This document shows positions 1-10,797 of a DNA stretch of 41,033 bases, one piece after another. The position numbers were made by a program, and so were the translations under genes. The stretch is taken from assembly GCA_018398765.1 (NCBI GenBank), contig JAHBMJ010000666.1:1-41033 (forward strand), given 5' to 3'. The notes beneath the pieces are model-generated. The model did no database searches. It saw only the letters and a list, made by a program, of their open reading frames with translations, and had not been told where the DNA came from. Origin of the DNA: Chromera velia. Lineage: Eukaryota > Sar > Chromeraceae. The number at the start of each line of letters is the position of its first letter. The first letter of the stretch is position 1.

Positions 1-215
1 CCCACCCTCTCACCCACCCTCTCACCCACCCTCTCACCCACCCTCTCACCCACCCTCTCACCCACCCTCTCACCCACCCTCTCACCCACCCTCTCACCCA
101 CCCTCTCACCCACCCTCTCACCCACCCTCTCACCCACCCTCTCACCCACCCTCTCACCCACCCTCTCACCCCCTCTCACCTACCCTCTCACCTCACCTAC
201 CCTCTCACCTACCCT
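1..215. repeat. 12-bp satellite (CCCACCCTCTCA)n, degenerating to the right
   Basis: The window opens inside a near-perfect tandem array of the 12-mer CCCACCCTCTCA. From about 165 the units become irregular (CCCCTCTCACC, CTACCCTCTCACC). The left edge lies outside the window, so the array length is unknown. The C-rich strand is the + strand, the same strand as the exon at 456, so it may be part of the intron in front of that exon. Confidence 0.95.
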
Positions 216-329
216 CACCCTCACACACCCTCACACACCCACACACACCTACGCGCACCCACACACACACCAAAACACACACACACACACACACACACAC
301 CTACACACACCCACACACACCCACCCACC

Positions 330-361
<32 letters not shown>

Positions 362-372
362 AAGAGAAAGCA
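216..372. repeat. CA/CCCA and GA microsatellites
   Basis: This stretch is made of (CA)n, CCCACACA and (GA)n runs. It continues from the 12-bp satellite up to about 80 bp before the splice acceptor at 455. Nothing here looks coding; the open frames on the minus strand are pure repeat translation. Confidence 0.9.
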
Positions 373-455
373 GTCCAATGAAATTCCCCTTCTTGATCCT
401 GCGTCTTAATGAAACCTCATTTTCCTCCCGTTTCACCATCACTCTGTCTTTCCAG

Positions 456-634
456 AGACACTCTGTGTGAATGCAGCAATTGATCCAGAAATTCTGCATG
501 AAAGTCTTCGGTACAAATACTCCTGGGGTTCGGCTGCGTCTTTCGCCGAAGTCCGGAATCTCGTATCATCACAGTTGCTCGCTGCGAGGGAAGTGATTCC
601 GGGTGTTCAAAGGAACCGCTCAGGTTGTGACTGA
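456..634 (+). CDS. Terminal exon of an unrecognised gene (5' part missing)
   Basis: A pyrimidine tract ending CTTTCCAG sits just before 456, and the following frame is open to a TGA at 632-634. It encodes about 58 residues of ordinary composition (starting TLCVNAAIDPEILHESLRY, then KYSWGSAASFAEVRNLVSSQ), quite unlike the repeat translations around it. The exon starts with two bases of a split codon, so the preceding intron is phase 1. An alternative donor (CAG|GTTGTG) at 623/624 would make it internal. The upstream exons must lie left of the window, because 1-455 is repeat. I do not recognise the family; the segment looks soluble and mostly helical. It has no methionine start, which is why simple ORF calling would miss it. 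Confidence 0.55.
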
Positions 635-1534
635 CCTTGACCTGACTCCTGCATGCGGCTTCTCTGCTCCCCTCTCACTTCAAAGAAAAGGGACAAGCGC
701 CCACTCTCGTCACCTGTGAGAGAAGGGGCAGTCTCAATTCTTTTTGGGCATATAGGCAAATTTCGTTTGCCCCGAACTTCTTTTCTTCGTCAAAGTTGGA
801 CACGATTCTTTTGCAAGCTCCCTGAAACGTGTTGCGTCGAGTGTATGTAATGGGGGAAAGCGCAACATGACAAATTCGTTGGGTCAGTTCGATTGAGCAG
901 AAAAGAACCGTCTACTCTGTGCTCTCTTAAGAACGCAAAGCATACTGGCCGGGTGTGACTACAGATTGGTTTCTTTCCGTGCAACATGCACGATCATTCA
1001 ATGCAACAGTGCAACAGACAAGGCAGCATGCCAGCAAAGTGGCCCCGGAAAGCACTATGCAGGTGTGGGGCACTGAATATAATTGAATCGTCTTTTTGTT
1101 GCGGCCGAACACTAGCTGTCAGTGACTCTACACTCTTCAGAGAGCTCGCACGGAGTAACCGTCAGCTTCAAATTAAGTTGGAACATGCATTTGTTGAACG
1201 TATAGCATGCATGAACCACTTCTTCTGCTTATATCTTCGTTTGATACGAGGTGAACATGTAGACAGCCGGTCAATCAGTGCATGCGCAAACCGTCAGCTT
1301 CGAAGCATTTGTTGAACGTAGCATGCATGAACCAATTAAAGGAATACCAAAGGAGGTCCCTTCTTCTGCTTATATCTCCATTTGATACGAGGTGAACAGT
1401 GCAGCCCTGGAAGACGCGTAACAAGTTTCGTCAATGCGAGTGACTTTCGAAGACCTGCGTGCGCTCTGACAACATCTGCACGTCTCATGCACGTCCTTGT
1501 GTCGGTATAGACGGTACTCTGTTGAACGCAAAAG
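635..1534. other. Intergenic stretch with an imperfect ~100-bp tandem duplication
   Basis: No gene is visible. The segment 1159-1257 is repeated at 1291-1397: both copies contain CCGTCAGCTTC, then ATTTGTTGAACGTA, GCATGCATGAACCA, and CTTCTGCTTATATCT followed by TTGATACGAGGTGAACA. The right copy has a 25-bp extra piece (AATTAAAGGAATACC...) in the middle. The duplication ends about 140 bp before the ATG at 1535, so it probably lies in the promoter/5' UTR of the following gene. Confidence 0.7.
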
Positions 1535-2720
1535 ATGCCGCCGCGACAGAATCGCTCTGTTGGGAAGATGAAAGTGCTGCAAAAGGCCAAAGTAGCAAGG
1601 GCCGTGCAGAAGGATCCCCTCAAGAGGCTCCCTATGGAGCAAAAGGCTCGCTCCCTCTTTCTGAAGGGTGCCTCGAAGGTCGAGATCGTCATCTTGCTCC
1701 TGTGCGGGGGGGGCACCAGATTGACGATGCCCGAGGAGTGGACCAAGCTGCGGGAGGAGTCGAGGGAGAAGGTGGCGGTTGTGCCCTGCGTTGACAGCAC
1801 CTCGGCGCACCTCCTCGATGGGCCCTTCAGGGCATGGATGGAACCGCTTGCTGGTATGTTCGAACTTCACACACACAGTCCTACCGATTTGCTCCTTTGC
1901 TTTGCTTGCTTGCTTGTCTCTGTGTCTAACTCTCCATCCCTCCCTCCCTCTGTCCGTATCTCCCTCTGTGTGCGTGAGCGTGCTCCTGTCTCTCTCTCCC
2001 TCTGTGTGTGTGTGTGTATGTGAGAGAGAGAGAGAGAGAGTGTGTGTGTGTGTGTGTGTATGTCTGTTTGTGTGTGTCCGATACTCTGTTTCGTCTCTCT
2101 CTGGTTCTTCCCGCCGCTGCTTTTCTCTGTCTCTTTGTTTATCTATCTATCTGTCTGTCTATCTGTCTATCTATCTATCTGGTAATCTGTGTGTCTCTGT
2201 ATGATAAGGAGGGAAAAGATCGAAACTTGTACAGTCTGTGTCTGCCATACGGTATGTCTCTGTGTGTATCTGTCTGCTTCTTTCTCCTCTGCCCATCTTT
2301 CCCACCCACAGAAGTGAGAAAGAAAGGAGGATCAACAAAAAGAAAGAGCGAAGCACTAAGTCAGTCTGTCTATGCGTCCCAGTTAGGCCTCTCGAAGAAG
2401 AAGAAGAAGAAGAAGAGGGAAAGAAACCATGCATATAGTTCGTCTGCCTTTCCGCCAAAAGAAAAAGAGCGGGGAAGGGACTCATGAAAAAAAAAAGAAG
2501 CATATACGGTCTGGCTGCCTGTCTTTCTTGTCTTGTGTGGAGGCACAGAAAGTAACGTGTGACTTCAGTGATCACGTGAAATACTGTCGGGAGATATAGA
2601 CGCAAACGGCGCTTGACTCTACACATTTCCGGGACCCTCCCACATTGTCTGACTCTTTCAAATTGGTTTCCCTTCCTTCCTTCCTTCCTTCCTTCCTTCC
2701 CTTCCTTCCTTCCTTCCTTC

Positions 2721-2751
<31 letters not shown>

Positions 2752-3499
2752 TCGTTCGTTCGTTCGTTCGTTCGTTCGTTCGTTTTTCGTGAGCCTTCTG
2801 TTCGTCTGTCGGTGACAATGAGTCAAGAGAAGGGAAAACAGAAAAAGAAAGAAAACACGGCATCTGTTTGTCTTGAATATGATGGAATATGGTCTGCTCG
2901 GAAAAGAAAGAAACACACAGTCTGTCTGCCTTTCTGTCTCTGTGATTCTTCCTTCCTTCTCTCCTTCCTTCCTTCCGTCCTTTCCTCCTTCCTTCCTTCC
3001 TTCCTTCCTTCCTTCCTCCCTTCCCTCCTTACTTCCGTCTTCCCTTCGTTCGTCCCTTCCTTTCTTCCTTCCTTCTTTTTTCATTCATTCGTTCTTCCTT
3101 CCTTCCTTCCTTCCTTCCTTCCTTCCCTTCCTTCCTTCCTTCCTTCCTTCCTTCTTTCCTTCCTTCCTTCCTTTCTTCCTTTCTTTCGTTCGTTCGTTCG
3201 TTCGTTCTTTTGTTCGTTCATGTGCTCGTTCATTTCTTCCTACTCTCTCTGTCTGTATCAACTGTACACTTTTCGGCCCCCCGGCCCACGCTGTCTGAGT
3301 GGCCGTCTTTTTCTTCTGTCTGTTTTTGTTTCTTCCCTTTTGTCTGGTGTGCACAGGAAGAGGAAGCAAAATACAAAAACATAAAGTCTGTCCGTCTGTG
3401 TGTCTTCCTTGCTTGCTTCCTTCACTCCTTCCCTCCTTCCATCCTTCCTCTCTTCCTTCCGGCTTTCCTTTTCTTTCTTCCTTTCTTCCTTTCCGTGTC

Positions 3500-3539
<40 letters not shown>

Positions 3540-3546
3540 CCTCCCT

Positions 3547-3588
<42 letters not shown>

Positions 3589-3873
3589 GGTTCATTCGTT
3601 CGTTGATTCGTTCATAGATTCGTTTGTTCGTTTCATTTTCTTCTTTCTTTTCATTTCCTTTCGTCCCTTTTCCTTCATTTCTTTCTTGTTTTGTTTTTTT
3701 CTTACTTTCTTTGTTCTTTCTTGCCTCCTTTCTTGCTTCCTCCTTCCTTCGTTCTTTTCTGCTTCATTCCTTCCTTCCTTTCTTCCTTCCTCCCTTCCTT
3801 CGTTCGTTCGTTCGTTCCTTTCTTCCATCTCTCCGCCTTTCCCTCGTTCGTTCTTTCTTTCTTGTGTTTCTCT

Positions 3874-3937
<64 letters not shown>

Positions 3938-4763
3938 TGCTCCAGTTATCCGTCTTGCTCTCCACATCTGCCGGTCTGCATGAGGTGTTCTGAGGTTCAA
4001 CTTTGTTTCCTTCTCTGAATTGAATGTTTGTATTCAAAACGAAATTCAGAGTCAATGCTTTTCAGTCTCCGCTGCAGCGTGTCCCTCATGGGCAGACCAA
4101 CGGACGCCCCGAATTCTGGCGGAGATGATCAACAGCGCCCTTGGTCGATTCCCCTCTGCTCGATGGATCTTCTGGCTCCCCAACAACAGCATGCCTCTGA
4201 AGACCTGGGGGGAATTTGAGGCCTGGACCGTCAGGAGAGAGGGCCTCAAGTTCCCTTCCGCCATTGACTGGGGGGACGAACTGTTCGACAACAACAAGAT
4301 CGGCCACCAGGCATTTCTGGGACTCATTCGGAAGGATGCCCAGAGCCTCGCAGATCACTTTTGTGATAAGCACGGGTGGTCGGAATTTGTTGCACAGCAA
4401 AAGAGCCTCCTCAAGCGGGCATCTGGTCAGGACGGCCCGACATGCCCCATCAAGGTTTACGTTGTAGAGGAGTGGATGCCCGGGACATTCCTCGCACGGC
4501 AGCACCTGAAGAAGTCCGCAAAGGCCAGAATCATACGCCCGGATTTCAATAAGTTGATGAAAGACCAGGGGGTGAGCATGGATGAGGCCGGATTCATGCA
4601 TTGCTGCATGGAGTCCGTCTCTAAGTGTCAGTACTGTGGGGAAGATCATGACGCGTCTCGTGTAAAACAGTATATGAAGGGAAGCTGGGAATACAGATAT
4701 ATTGTGAGAGAGTTGAAGAAGGCAAAAGAAAATCTTTTTTTACGAAAAGTGATCAAGTACTAA
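1535..4763 (+). CDS. Two-exon protein, possible core-2/I-branching (GT14-like) glycosyltransferase
   Basis: Exons 1535-1853 and 4078-4763 give a 334-aa protein. The donor G|GTATGT (phase 1) and the acceptor GCTGCAG|CG restore GCG exactly, and the second frame runs to TAA 4761-4763. An in-frame TGA at 1523-1525 supports the ATG at 1535. Seen order: basic N-terminus; a hydrophobic strand VEIVILLLCGGG (about 50-61); then PRILAEMINSALGRF and ARWIFWLPNNSMPLKTWGEF (about 118-151); and a later CPIKVYVVEEWMPGTFL (about 222-238). This spacing resembles GT14/DUF266 enzymes (a strand like 'iAFlfLtrg', 'AErrLLanAL', 'rFvLLSesciPl', 'C..DEhYlpT'), which add sugars to glycans in the Golgi. That is an inference from memory of the family pattern, not a search. 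No N-terminal membrane anchor is seen, and the acidic pair in VVEEW would stand in for the DE motif. The C-terminus has CQYCGEDH (two Cys) and is lysine-rich. Gene structure is well supported; the family call is weak. Confidence 0.6.
1854..4077 (+). repeat. 2.2-kb intron built of pyrimidine microsatellites
   Basis: This intron is almost entirely simple sequence. It carries CT/GT tracts with a GA block (about 1975-2060), TCTA (2140-2180), (CTTCC)n, (CTTT)n and (CGTT)n at 2660-2790, again at 2945-3235 and 3400-3830, then (CT)n and (GT)n at 3870-3935. Pyrimidines are strongly on the sense strand. It begins GTATGT and ends GCTGCAG. The long reading frames inside are repeat translations on both strands. 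Confidence 0.85.
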
Positions 4764-5318
4764 CTAAAGTTTTGTACAATGTGCATAAGAAATCAGGCCT
4801 TCTTAAACTGGTAAAAATTTTGATAGACCAAGAGTAAAACTAACATAAAAATGATTTTATGTATAATAATCAATACTTTTAATCATAATAGTGATAATGA
4901 TATGGGGTTAACTAATGAATCAGGCAATATTTAAGTTTAATTTAAATAAGTCATTAAAGTCTAATTTGAACTTACCAATAATTAAATCGAGTTATTCATT
5001 TTATTGTGAATCATCTTAGTTCATACGTACCCTAGCACCTACTATCTAGCTTGCCTGCGTTGTGGGACAGCCTCCGAGTCGTCTCTAGTGGTATAAGCAG
5101 CGCGCCGCCCCTGCACTGCCTATCATTCTTTAAAAACGTAAAGCAAAGTTTTATGAGGAGAATTAAATTGTACGCGGCGATAACGCGTAAAAGTACGTCA
5201 AAACTACGTATAATATTTTATATTGAACATAGACATAATACAACTACGACCTAGACGACGACATCAAACACGTCCAAGTCTATGTAGCAGTCAAAGTCCA
5301 CTGAAAGGTCGATCAGCT
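4764..5318. other. AT-rich convergent intergenic region
   Basis: This lies between the + strand gene ending at 4763 and the minus strand LRR gene ending at 5319, so it should hold both 3' ends. Base composition drops sharply to AT-rich from about 4760 to 5000 (TAATAATCAATACTTTTAA and similar), unlike the GC-balanced surroundings. From about 5050 it carries mixed sequence with CGTAAAAGTACGT and ACTACGTATAATATT. No gene is supported. Confidence 0.6.
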
Positions 5319-7843
5319 TTACAACGAATTTGAAAAGAACTCAACCGCGCTGTGGTCAAGAAAGTCGTAAAGGGACTGCTGCACGCTTCCCCTGATGCCG
5401 GAGACACTAGCTGAAACATCATCATTAATTTCCAATGCTAAGCTCACGAGAGATGACAGCCGCCCACTGTCAAGCACGCTTATCAACGCCTCCAATCCAT
5501 CCTCTCCCAAACCCACCCGGACTAGTTTCAAGTTTTCAATCGGAGGGGGGCTCCGATGTAACCATGCTTCCACCATTTCCTTCACCCCCTTATTCTTGAT
5601 GGGAACGCTATGAAATTCCAAACTGCCGAGACAAGGCAGATGCTCAGCGTCGATAACCCGCGCGAGCGATTGCGCTAAGGCCCACCCAACCTCCTCTGTC
5701 CCTCCTGAAAAAGTAACCCCTGCAAAGCTTAGAGAACGCAGGGAAGCAAACCCACCTGCACCCAGAGCCTCACAAACGCTGCGACTCCCCTGCACACCCA
5801 TATTTCCCCACAGGTCCAGACGCCCCAGGGAACACAACGACCCCCCCCCAAGACCCTCAGACAACGCTGACACTTCCGCAACTCCCTCCTCACTCGAGGG
5901 GTTTTCAAGTTGAATGCGGAGATCTAGGTGTCGCAACGAGGCGCTATGGGGGGAGGAGAGCGCTGTGGAGACGGCCTCCATCCCCTCTCGCCCGAGCTCT
6001 TTGCACTCTACCCACAGCTCCCTGAGGGCTGGGACCTTCCCCCCACACAAGAGGGCGGACAGACCCGTCGCACCCCGAGTGCCCAGGCCATCGCATGAGG
6101 TCACATGGAGTTCTTGCAGAGCAGGGAGCGTCTGAGGGCCCCTTCCCATCCCCTCTACCAAGTCACTCACCCCTTCTCCCTCCATCCCCAAATCAATCTC
6201 CTCTAGAAACTTCAGAGAGGCCTCACCATGGGTAAGTGCCTCCCCGAGTACCCTACCGACCTCGCTCCTCAGCTGATAGACGCACTCCAAGGCACTCACA
6301 AACGTGATGCTCCTTACTCCCAAAATCTTCCCGCTACGGAGCGCAGACGCAAAGAGAGTCAAAGCCCCCTCGTCACTCTCTTCTTCATACAGCGACGGAA
6401 TTGTCAGAAAAAAATCAACTTTCAAATCAGGAGGGAGACCCTGCTCGGAAATCCCATCGCAAAATGACGAGAACGTAATGTCAGTCTGCATCTCTAGGCG
6501 CAGACTCTGCAGAGAGGGGGTCTTGCGGCTACTCAGCGCTTCCCCAAACGCCTGACCACCCCCTCCTATGCCCTCCCCGTCCCCCTCTCCTCCAATCGTG
6601 ACTGAGAGCTCAGCTAGAGACGGCAGGTTGTCGGATCCGGACCCCAAACTCTCTGCTAGCCCCCACAAAATCTCCCCACCCCCATTCTGACTCCATCCTA
6701 GGCACAGCCTCTGCAGACTTCTAACCCCCCCCACCCCAAAAGTTCGCGCCACGGCCGCAAAAGCCGTCTCCTCAACCCCCGACCCGCTCTCAACCAAAAC
6801 AAAATTTTCCAACGCAGACAACCTCCCCCCCCGAACAGCCTCAGCCAAGGCACAGATGCCATCACGACCCCTCATATCCTCCTCCCCCCCTACTTCTCCC
6901 TCCTCATTCGCACTCACCACTGGGACCACCTCCATCTCCAAAGTGCGGAGGGCTGGCGTCCCCCCGGGTGCCCCCAGGGCCCTCCCAAGACTCTCGATTG
7001 CCTGACCGTACATGTCATTTCGTTTGCGGAGTTTCAGTACTGACAATTTCGACAGGCGTCCTTCCATGATCGCACTGCCCAGGGCGACCAGTCCCCCCGG
7101 GTCGGTATCCCCTTCCCCCCCCAACCCCCCCTCTCCGCTTCCTGGGAGATCTAAAACCCCCAAATGCGGGCATCGTCCCGCTCTAAACGCGGCAGCGAGA
7201 CGATTGACGGCCTCACTACCCACCCCCGAGGAGAAAAAGACATGCCGCAGAGACGGCAAACCCCCCCCCTCAATTGCGGCAGCACACGCAGTCGCAATGG
7301 CCGCAGCAGCGTTCGACCTCCCATCCCCCCACCAAACGGCATCCTCCCCCACACCGCCAGACTCCCTCAAGTCCAATTCCTCCAAACAAACTAGGGCTGC
7401 TGACGAGAGCAGATGGGTGAGGGGCTCAATGTCCGGCCCTCCTTGTTCGTCTTCAGGGTCTCGCAACGTCGCCTCGACGCTATTCAAAATCAAAACTTTC
7501 AGATCGGGTACCCCCCCCTCGGTCACCGCTTCAGCGAACGCTCTCACACCCGGAGCACCTAGAAAATTCCCCCCCAAATCGAGGGTCTGCAGGGAGACCG
7601 TTTTCTTTGCTTTCAACCCCTCAACAAGCGCTTTGATTCCCTCTAACTTCGCCCCCGTGCGTGCGAGCTTGAGGGTCTGCAGAGGGAGGGCATTTTCCGC
7701 CCCCCCCAGCCCTCTTCCTAGCACTTGAACCCCCGCGGGGCCCAGAGGGTTGTCACTAAGGTTCAGGCTGCGGAGGTTTTGGAGACGGGAAAAGACGAGG
7801 AGGAACCTCAACGTCTCCATGCAGGACACGCGAAGGCGATTCT
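5319..7843 (-). CDS. Large leucine-rich-repeat protein (ribonuclease-inhibitor type), 5' end uncertain
   Basis: One uninterrupted minus-strand frame ends with TAA at 5319-5321. It encodes LRRs of the ribonuclease-inhibitor/NLR type, about 25-30 residues each, from the first clear one (LQNLRSLNLSDNPLGPAGVQ) to the last (LSSLVSLALEINDD). Typical pieces are LQTLKLARTGAKLEGIKAL, LQTLDLGGNFLGAPGVRAF, LEELDLRESGGVGEDAV, LRHLDLRI and LGRLDLWGNMGVQGSRSV. Such folds bind proteins. There is no kinase, NACHT or membrane segment in this exon. The start is unclear. CACGCAG at 7844-7850 (minus) is a good splice acceptor, and upstream is a TGAA/TGAC microsatellite, so I place the exon start at 7843. If unspliced, ATGs at 7865 (848 aa) or 7820 (833 aa) are available. 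The coding strand is G-rich and full of G runs, giving many glycine-rich insertions between repeats (GEGGLGGEGDTDPGG). Confidence 0.85.
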
Positions 7844-7849
7844 CTGCGT

Positions 7850-8494
7850 GGACGCACACATTCATTCATTCATTCATTCATTCATTCAGTCAGTCAGTCA
7901 GTCAGTCACTCAGTCAGTCAGTCATTCATTCATTCATTTATTCATTCACTCATTTTCAGACAGGAATAGAGAGAATCTTCCTTCCCGGAATCAAACTGTG
8001 TGATTTTGCAGTCTTCTGAATTGTGCAAGCAAGAGAGAGAGAGAGAGAGAGAGAGAAAGCAACAAAGAAAGAAAGAAAAGAAAGAAAAGAAAGAAAGAAA
8101 GAAAGAAAAAAGACTCGGAGGGGAAAAAAGAAAGCGCCTTGAGGCATTCGAATGGATTTGGCACGCCTTCAAAGGCATTTGGGAGGAAGAGACGGGGGGG
8201 GGGTTGCAAAGCCAAAGCGGCAAGCAATTCAACTGAATTTGCATTTGAGAAACACATACGACCACAAAAGACGTCAGTAAAAAAAACCTTCAGAGACTCT
8301 CACATGATGAATGAGTGTAACGCCTGTCGATTCGATCCAAGCCACCACGCAAAATCCCCGTCTCTCAAAATGCCCCCTCATTCTACAGAAGAATCCTGTA
8401 TCGCTCTCACTCTTTAAAAGACAGCCCCCCTGCCGAATGTCCTTCCCCCCCAAACAGCATACTGCCTACCCACTGGGAGAGAGAGAGAGAGACA

Positions 8495-8545
<51 letters not shown>

Positions 8546-8639
8546 GGCTGAGGTCCAATTCTTCAAGAAAAATAGGGGCGGAAGAGAGAAGTGCCCCCCC
8601 CCTGGAGTCATCCAACTTGCACTCTGCATGCAAACACAG
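7850..8639. repeat. Microsatellite-rich region 5' of the LRR gene
   Basis: (TTCA)n mixed with (GTCA)n at 7857-7950, (GA)n at 8035-8056, (GAAA)n at 8060-8110 and (GA)n at 8478-8540. Between them is unique sequence (about 8140-8470) in which I see no supported exon. If the LRR gene has upstream exons they should lie here or beyond. Confidence 0.7.
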
Positions 8640-9512
8640 GGAGGGAAGGAAGGAAGGAGCAAAGAAGGAAGAAAAATAAATGATATGAAACCGCACTTCA
8701 GGGAAGGAAGGAGCAAAGAAGGAAGAAAAATAAATGATATGAAACCGCACTTCAGGGAAGGAAGGAGCAAAGAAGGAAGAAAAATAAATGATATGAAACC
8801 GCACTTCAGGGAAGGAAGGAGCAAAAAAGGAAGAAAAATAAATGATATGAAACCGGACTTCAGGGAAGGAAGGAGCAAAGAAGGAAGAAAAATAAATGAT
8901 ATGAAACCGCACTTCAGGGAAGGAAGGAGCAAAGAAGGAAGAAAAATAAATGATATGAAACCGCACTTCAGGGAAGGAAGGAGCAAAGAAGGAAGAAAAA
9001 TAAATGATATGAAACCGCACTTCAGGGAAGGAAGGAGCAAAGAAGGAAGAAAAATAAATGATATGAAACCGCACTTCAGGGAAGGAAGGAGCAAAGAAGG
9101 AAGAAAAATAAATGATATGAAACCGCACTTCAGGGAAGGAAGGAGCAAAGAAGGAAGAAAAATAAATGACATGAAACCGCACTTCAGCAAAGGAAGGAGC
9201 AAAGAAGGAAGAAAAATAAATGATATGAAACCGCACTTCAGCGAAGGAAGGAGCAAAGAAGGAAGAAAAATAAATGATATGAAACCGCACTTCAGGGAAG
9301 GAAGGAGCAAAGAAGGAAGAAAAATAAATGATATGAAACCGCACTTCAGGGAAGGAAGGAGCAAAGAAGGAAGAAAAATAAATGATATGAAACCGCACTT
9401 CAGGGAAGGAAGGAGCAAAGAAGGAAGAAAAATAAATGATATGAAACCGCACTTCAGGGAAGGAAGGAGCAAAGAAGGAAGAAAAATAAATGATACGAAA
9501 CCGCACTTCCTG
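8640..9512. repeat. 54-bp satellite, 16 copies
   Basis: Sixteen near-identical 54-bp units run head to tail. Since 54 is a multiple of three, all copies stay in one frame, and translation of the + strand reads KINDMKPHFREGRSKEGR over and over. The minus strand is also open in two frames. Only a handful of substitutions separate units, such as a G in the fourth unit (MKPD) and AGCAAA/AGCGAA variants in units ten and eleven. This level of identity means recent amplification. I do not call it coding: openness on both strands follows from the repeat, the composition is GGAAGGA-rich like the non-coding tracts, and no splice context ties it to an exon. Confidence 0.9.
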
Positions 9513-9611
9513 CTCCCGCAATGAATTCCTTCTTTTCGAACTTCCATGCAACGTTCCATGCCATCGCAAACCATCCCTCTGTGTGTCCCCTCTGCATTCT
9601 CTTCTGACTGA

Positions 9612-9798
9612 CTGACTGACTGTTCAGAAGAAGCGCCTGCAGAGGAGCCCTGTCTCCTCCCTCCCCCGTCTAAAATATTGCAAAATTATGCAAAATGATG
9701 CAAAAGAATGCAAAATAATGCAAATAGGCACTGACTGACTGTTCAGAAGAAGCGCCTGCAGAGGAGCCGTGTCTCCGTTCGATCCTCCCTCCCCCGTC
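9612..9798. repeat. Direct repeats (59/68 bp) flanking a 60-bp AT-rich insert
   Basis: The segment 9612-9670 recurs at 9731-9798: both begin CTGACTGACTGTTCAGAAG, continue AAGCGCCTGCAGAGGAGCC and end CTCCCTCCCCCGTC. The right copy has a 9-bp extra (CGTTCGATC region). Between them lies 9671-9730, an AT-rich ladder of ATGCAAAA-like words. On the minus strand the repeat contains CTCTGCAG and ACAGTCAG, which look like splice acceptor and donor, so an exon of an uncalled minus gene may be present. See the finding on duplicated splice borders. Confidence 0.75.
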
Positions 9799-10797
9799 AT
9801 CTCCACAAAGTGTCCTAGGGCGGGCAAGAAACGATCCTCGCACACGCGCGGCCCTGCAGAGGTTCAGAGGAAATAAACCATTCATTTGCCGTCGTCCCGT
9901 CTCTCACTCCCTTCCCCCGTTCGATCGATTCGACGAACGTGACGTCAAAGAAGTCTCCTCAGCCAGCTCTTTCCCTCCAGCCCCCTTCTCCTTCGATTGA
10001 TCTGAAGTCTGGCGCAAATACACCCCAAGTCAGGTCTCTTCCTGGTCTCTGAAAGCGGAGGAGGGGGCTTTTTGCCTCCAAAAGACCCCAAAGAAGAAAA
10101 AAGGGGGGGGATCTTTTCAGAAAGAAAAAAGGGAACGGAGGTGACATGGAAAGAAAAGTCATGCTCAACCACACGGATGAACGGAAGAGAGCATGCATAC
10201 CGTCACGAACCAACTAACCAACCAACCGCATTGAAGGCTTCTCGGGATCTTCAGAGAAGACAGCAGCGAGCACAGAAAGAGACTCAGCTTGCCGGGCCCC
10301 AATTCAAACTCTGCAGAAGAGAGACAGATACACACACACAGACAACCATGCGCAGATGAAAGCAAAAAGTCCAGGAGACAGAACTTCGGGGACTTTGTAA
10401 AGAAGCAGCGAAATGTCATTTCTTGCCTGGACGGACGAAAAAGTCCTTCCTCGCTGGACAGAGAGGAGAAGAAGCGAACGCCATTCGATGTATTCTGGCA
10501 GAATGGATACCAGAATAAGATAAAGAGAGACTTGAAGGGCAAGAACTGCCTTCCCTTTCTTTCATGTTCCTGCTTTGGCTGGCCTGATAGTTCAAGTCTT
10601 GAGGTGTGTGATTCATCTGTTGCCATTCAAGTTTCAGTTGATCGTGTTGGGTGTCAGACAGATCATCTTGCGCCCTCTGACCGACCTGATAAGTCAATTT
10701 GAGCGATCATATCGCGCCGGAAGTTGACCCTCCCCTGCATGCAGAAAGATCGTCGGAGGAAAAGGAAAAAGCCAAAATACGAACAAATTCTCTCCGG
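9799..10797. other. No supported gene
   Basis: About 1 kb of mixed, moderately purine-rich sequence. Open frames exist on both strands (for example + 10289-10702 and - 10165-10626) but neither shows a recognisable domain, and they overlap each other. It lies 3' of the micro-gene ending at 10798 and could hold its 3' UTR. Confidence 0.5.

Noticed and set aside
1-215. C-rich 12-mer array at the window start as a telomere
   Set aside because: The unit CCCACCCTCTCA is not of the TTTAGGG type, degenerates inward, and lies next to an exon reading in from the left, so it is an internal satellite.
2171-4055. Many long frames of Ser/Phe/Pro or Lys/Glu/Arg repeats on both strands
   Set aside because: They are translations of CTTCC/CTTT microsatellites inside one intron; frames are open on both strands simply because the repeats lack stops.
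8414-9574. Minus-strand 386- and 367-codon frames and the + strand 298-codon frame
   Set aside because: All arise from the 54-bp satellite; no unique sequence, splice context or codon signal supports any of them.
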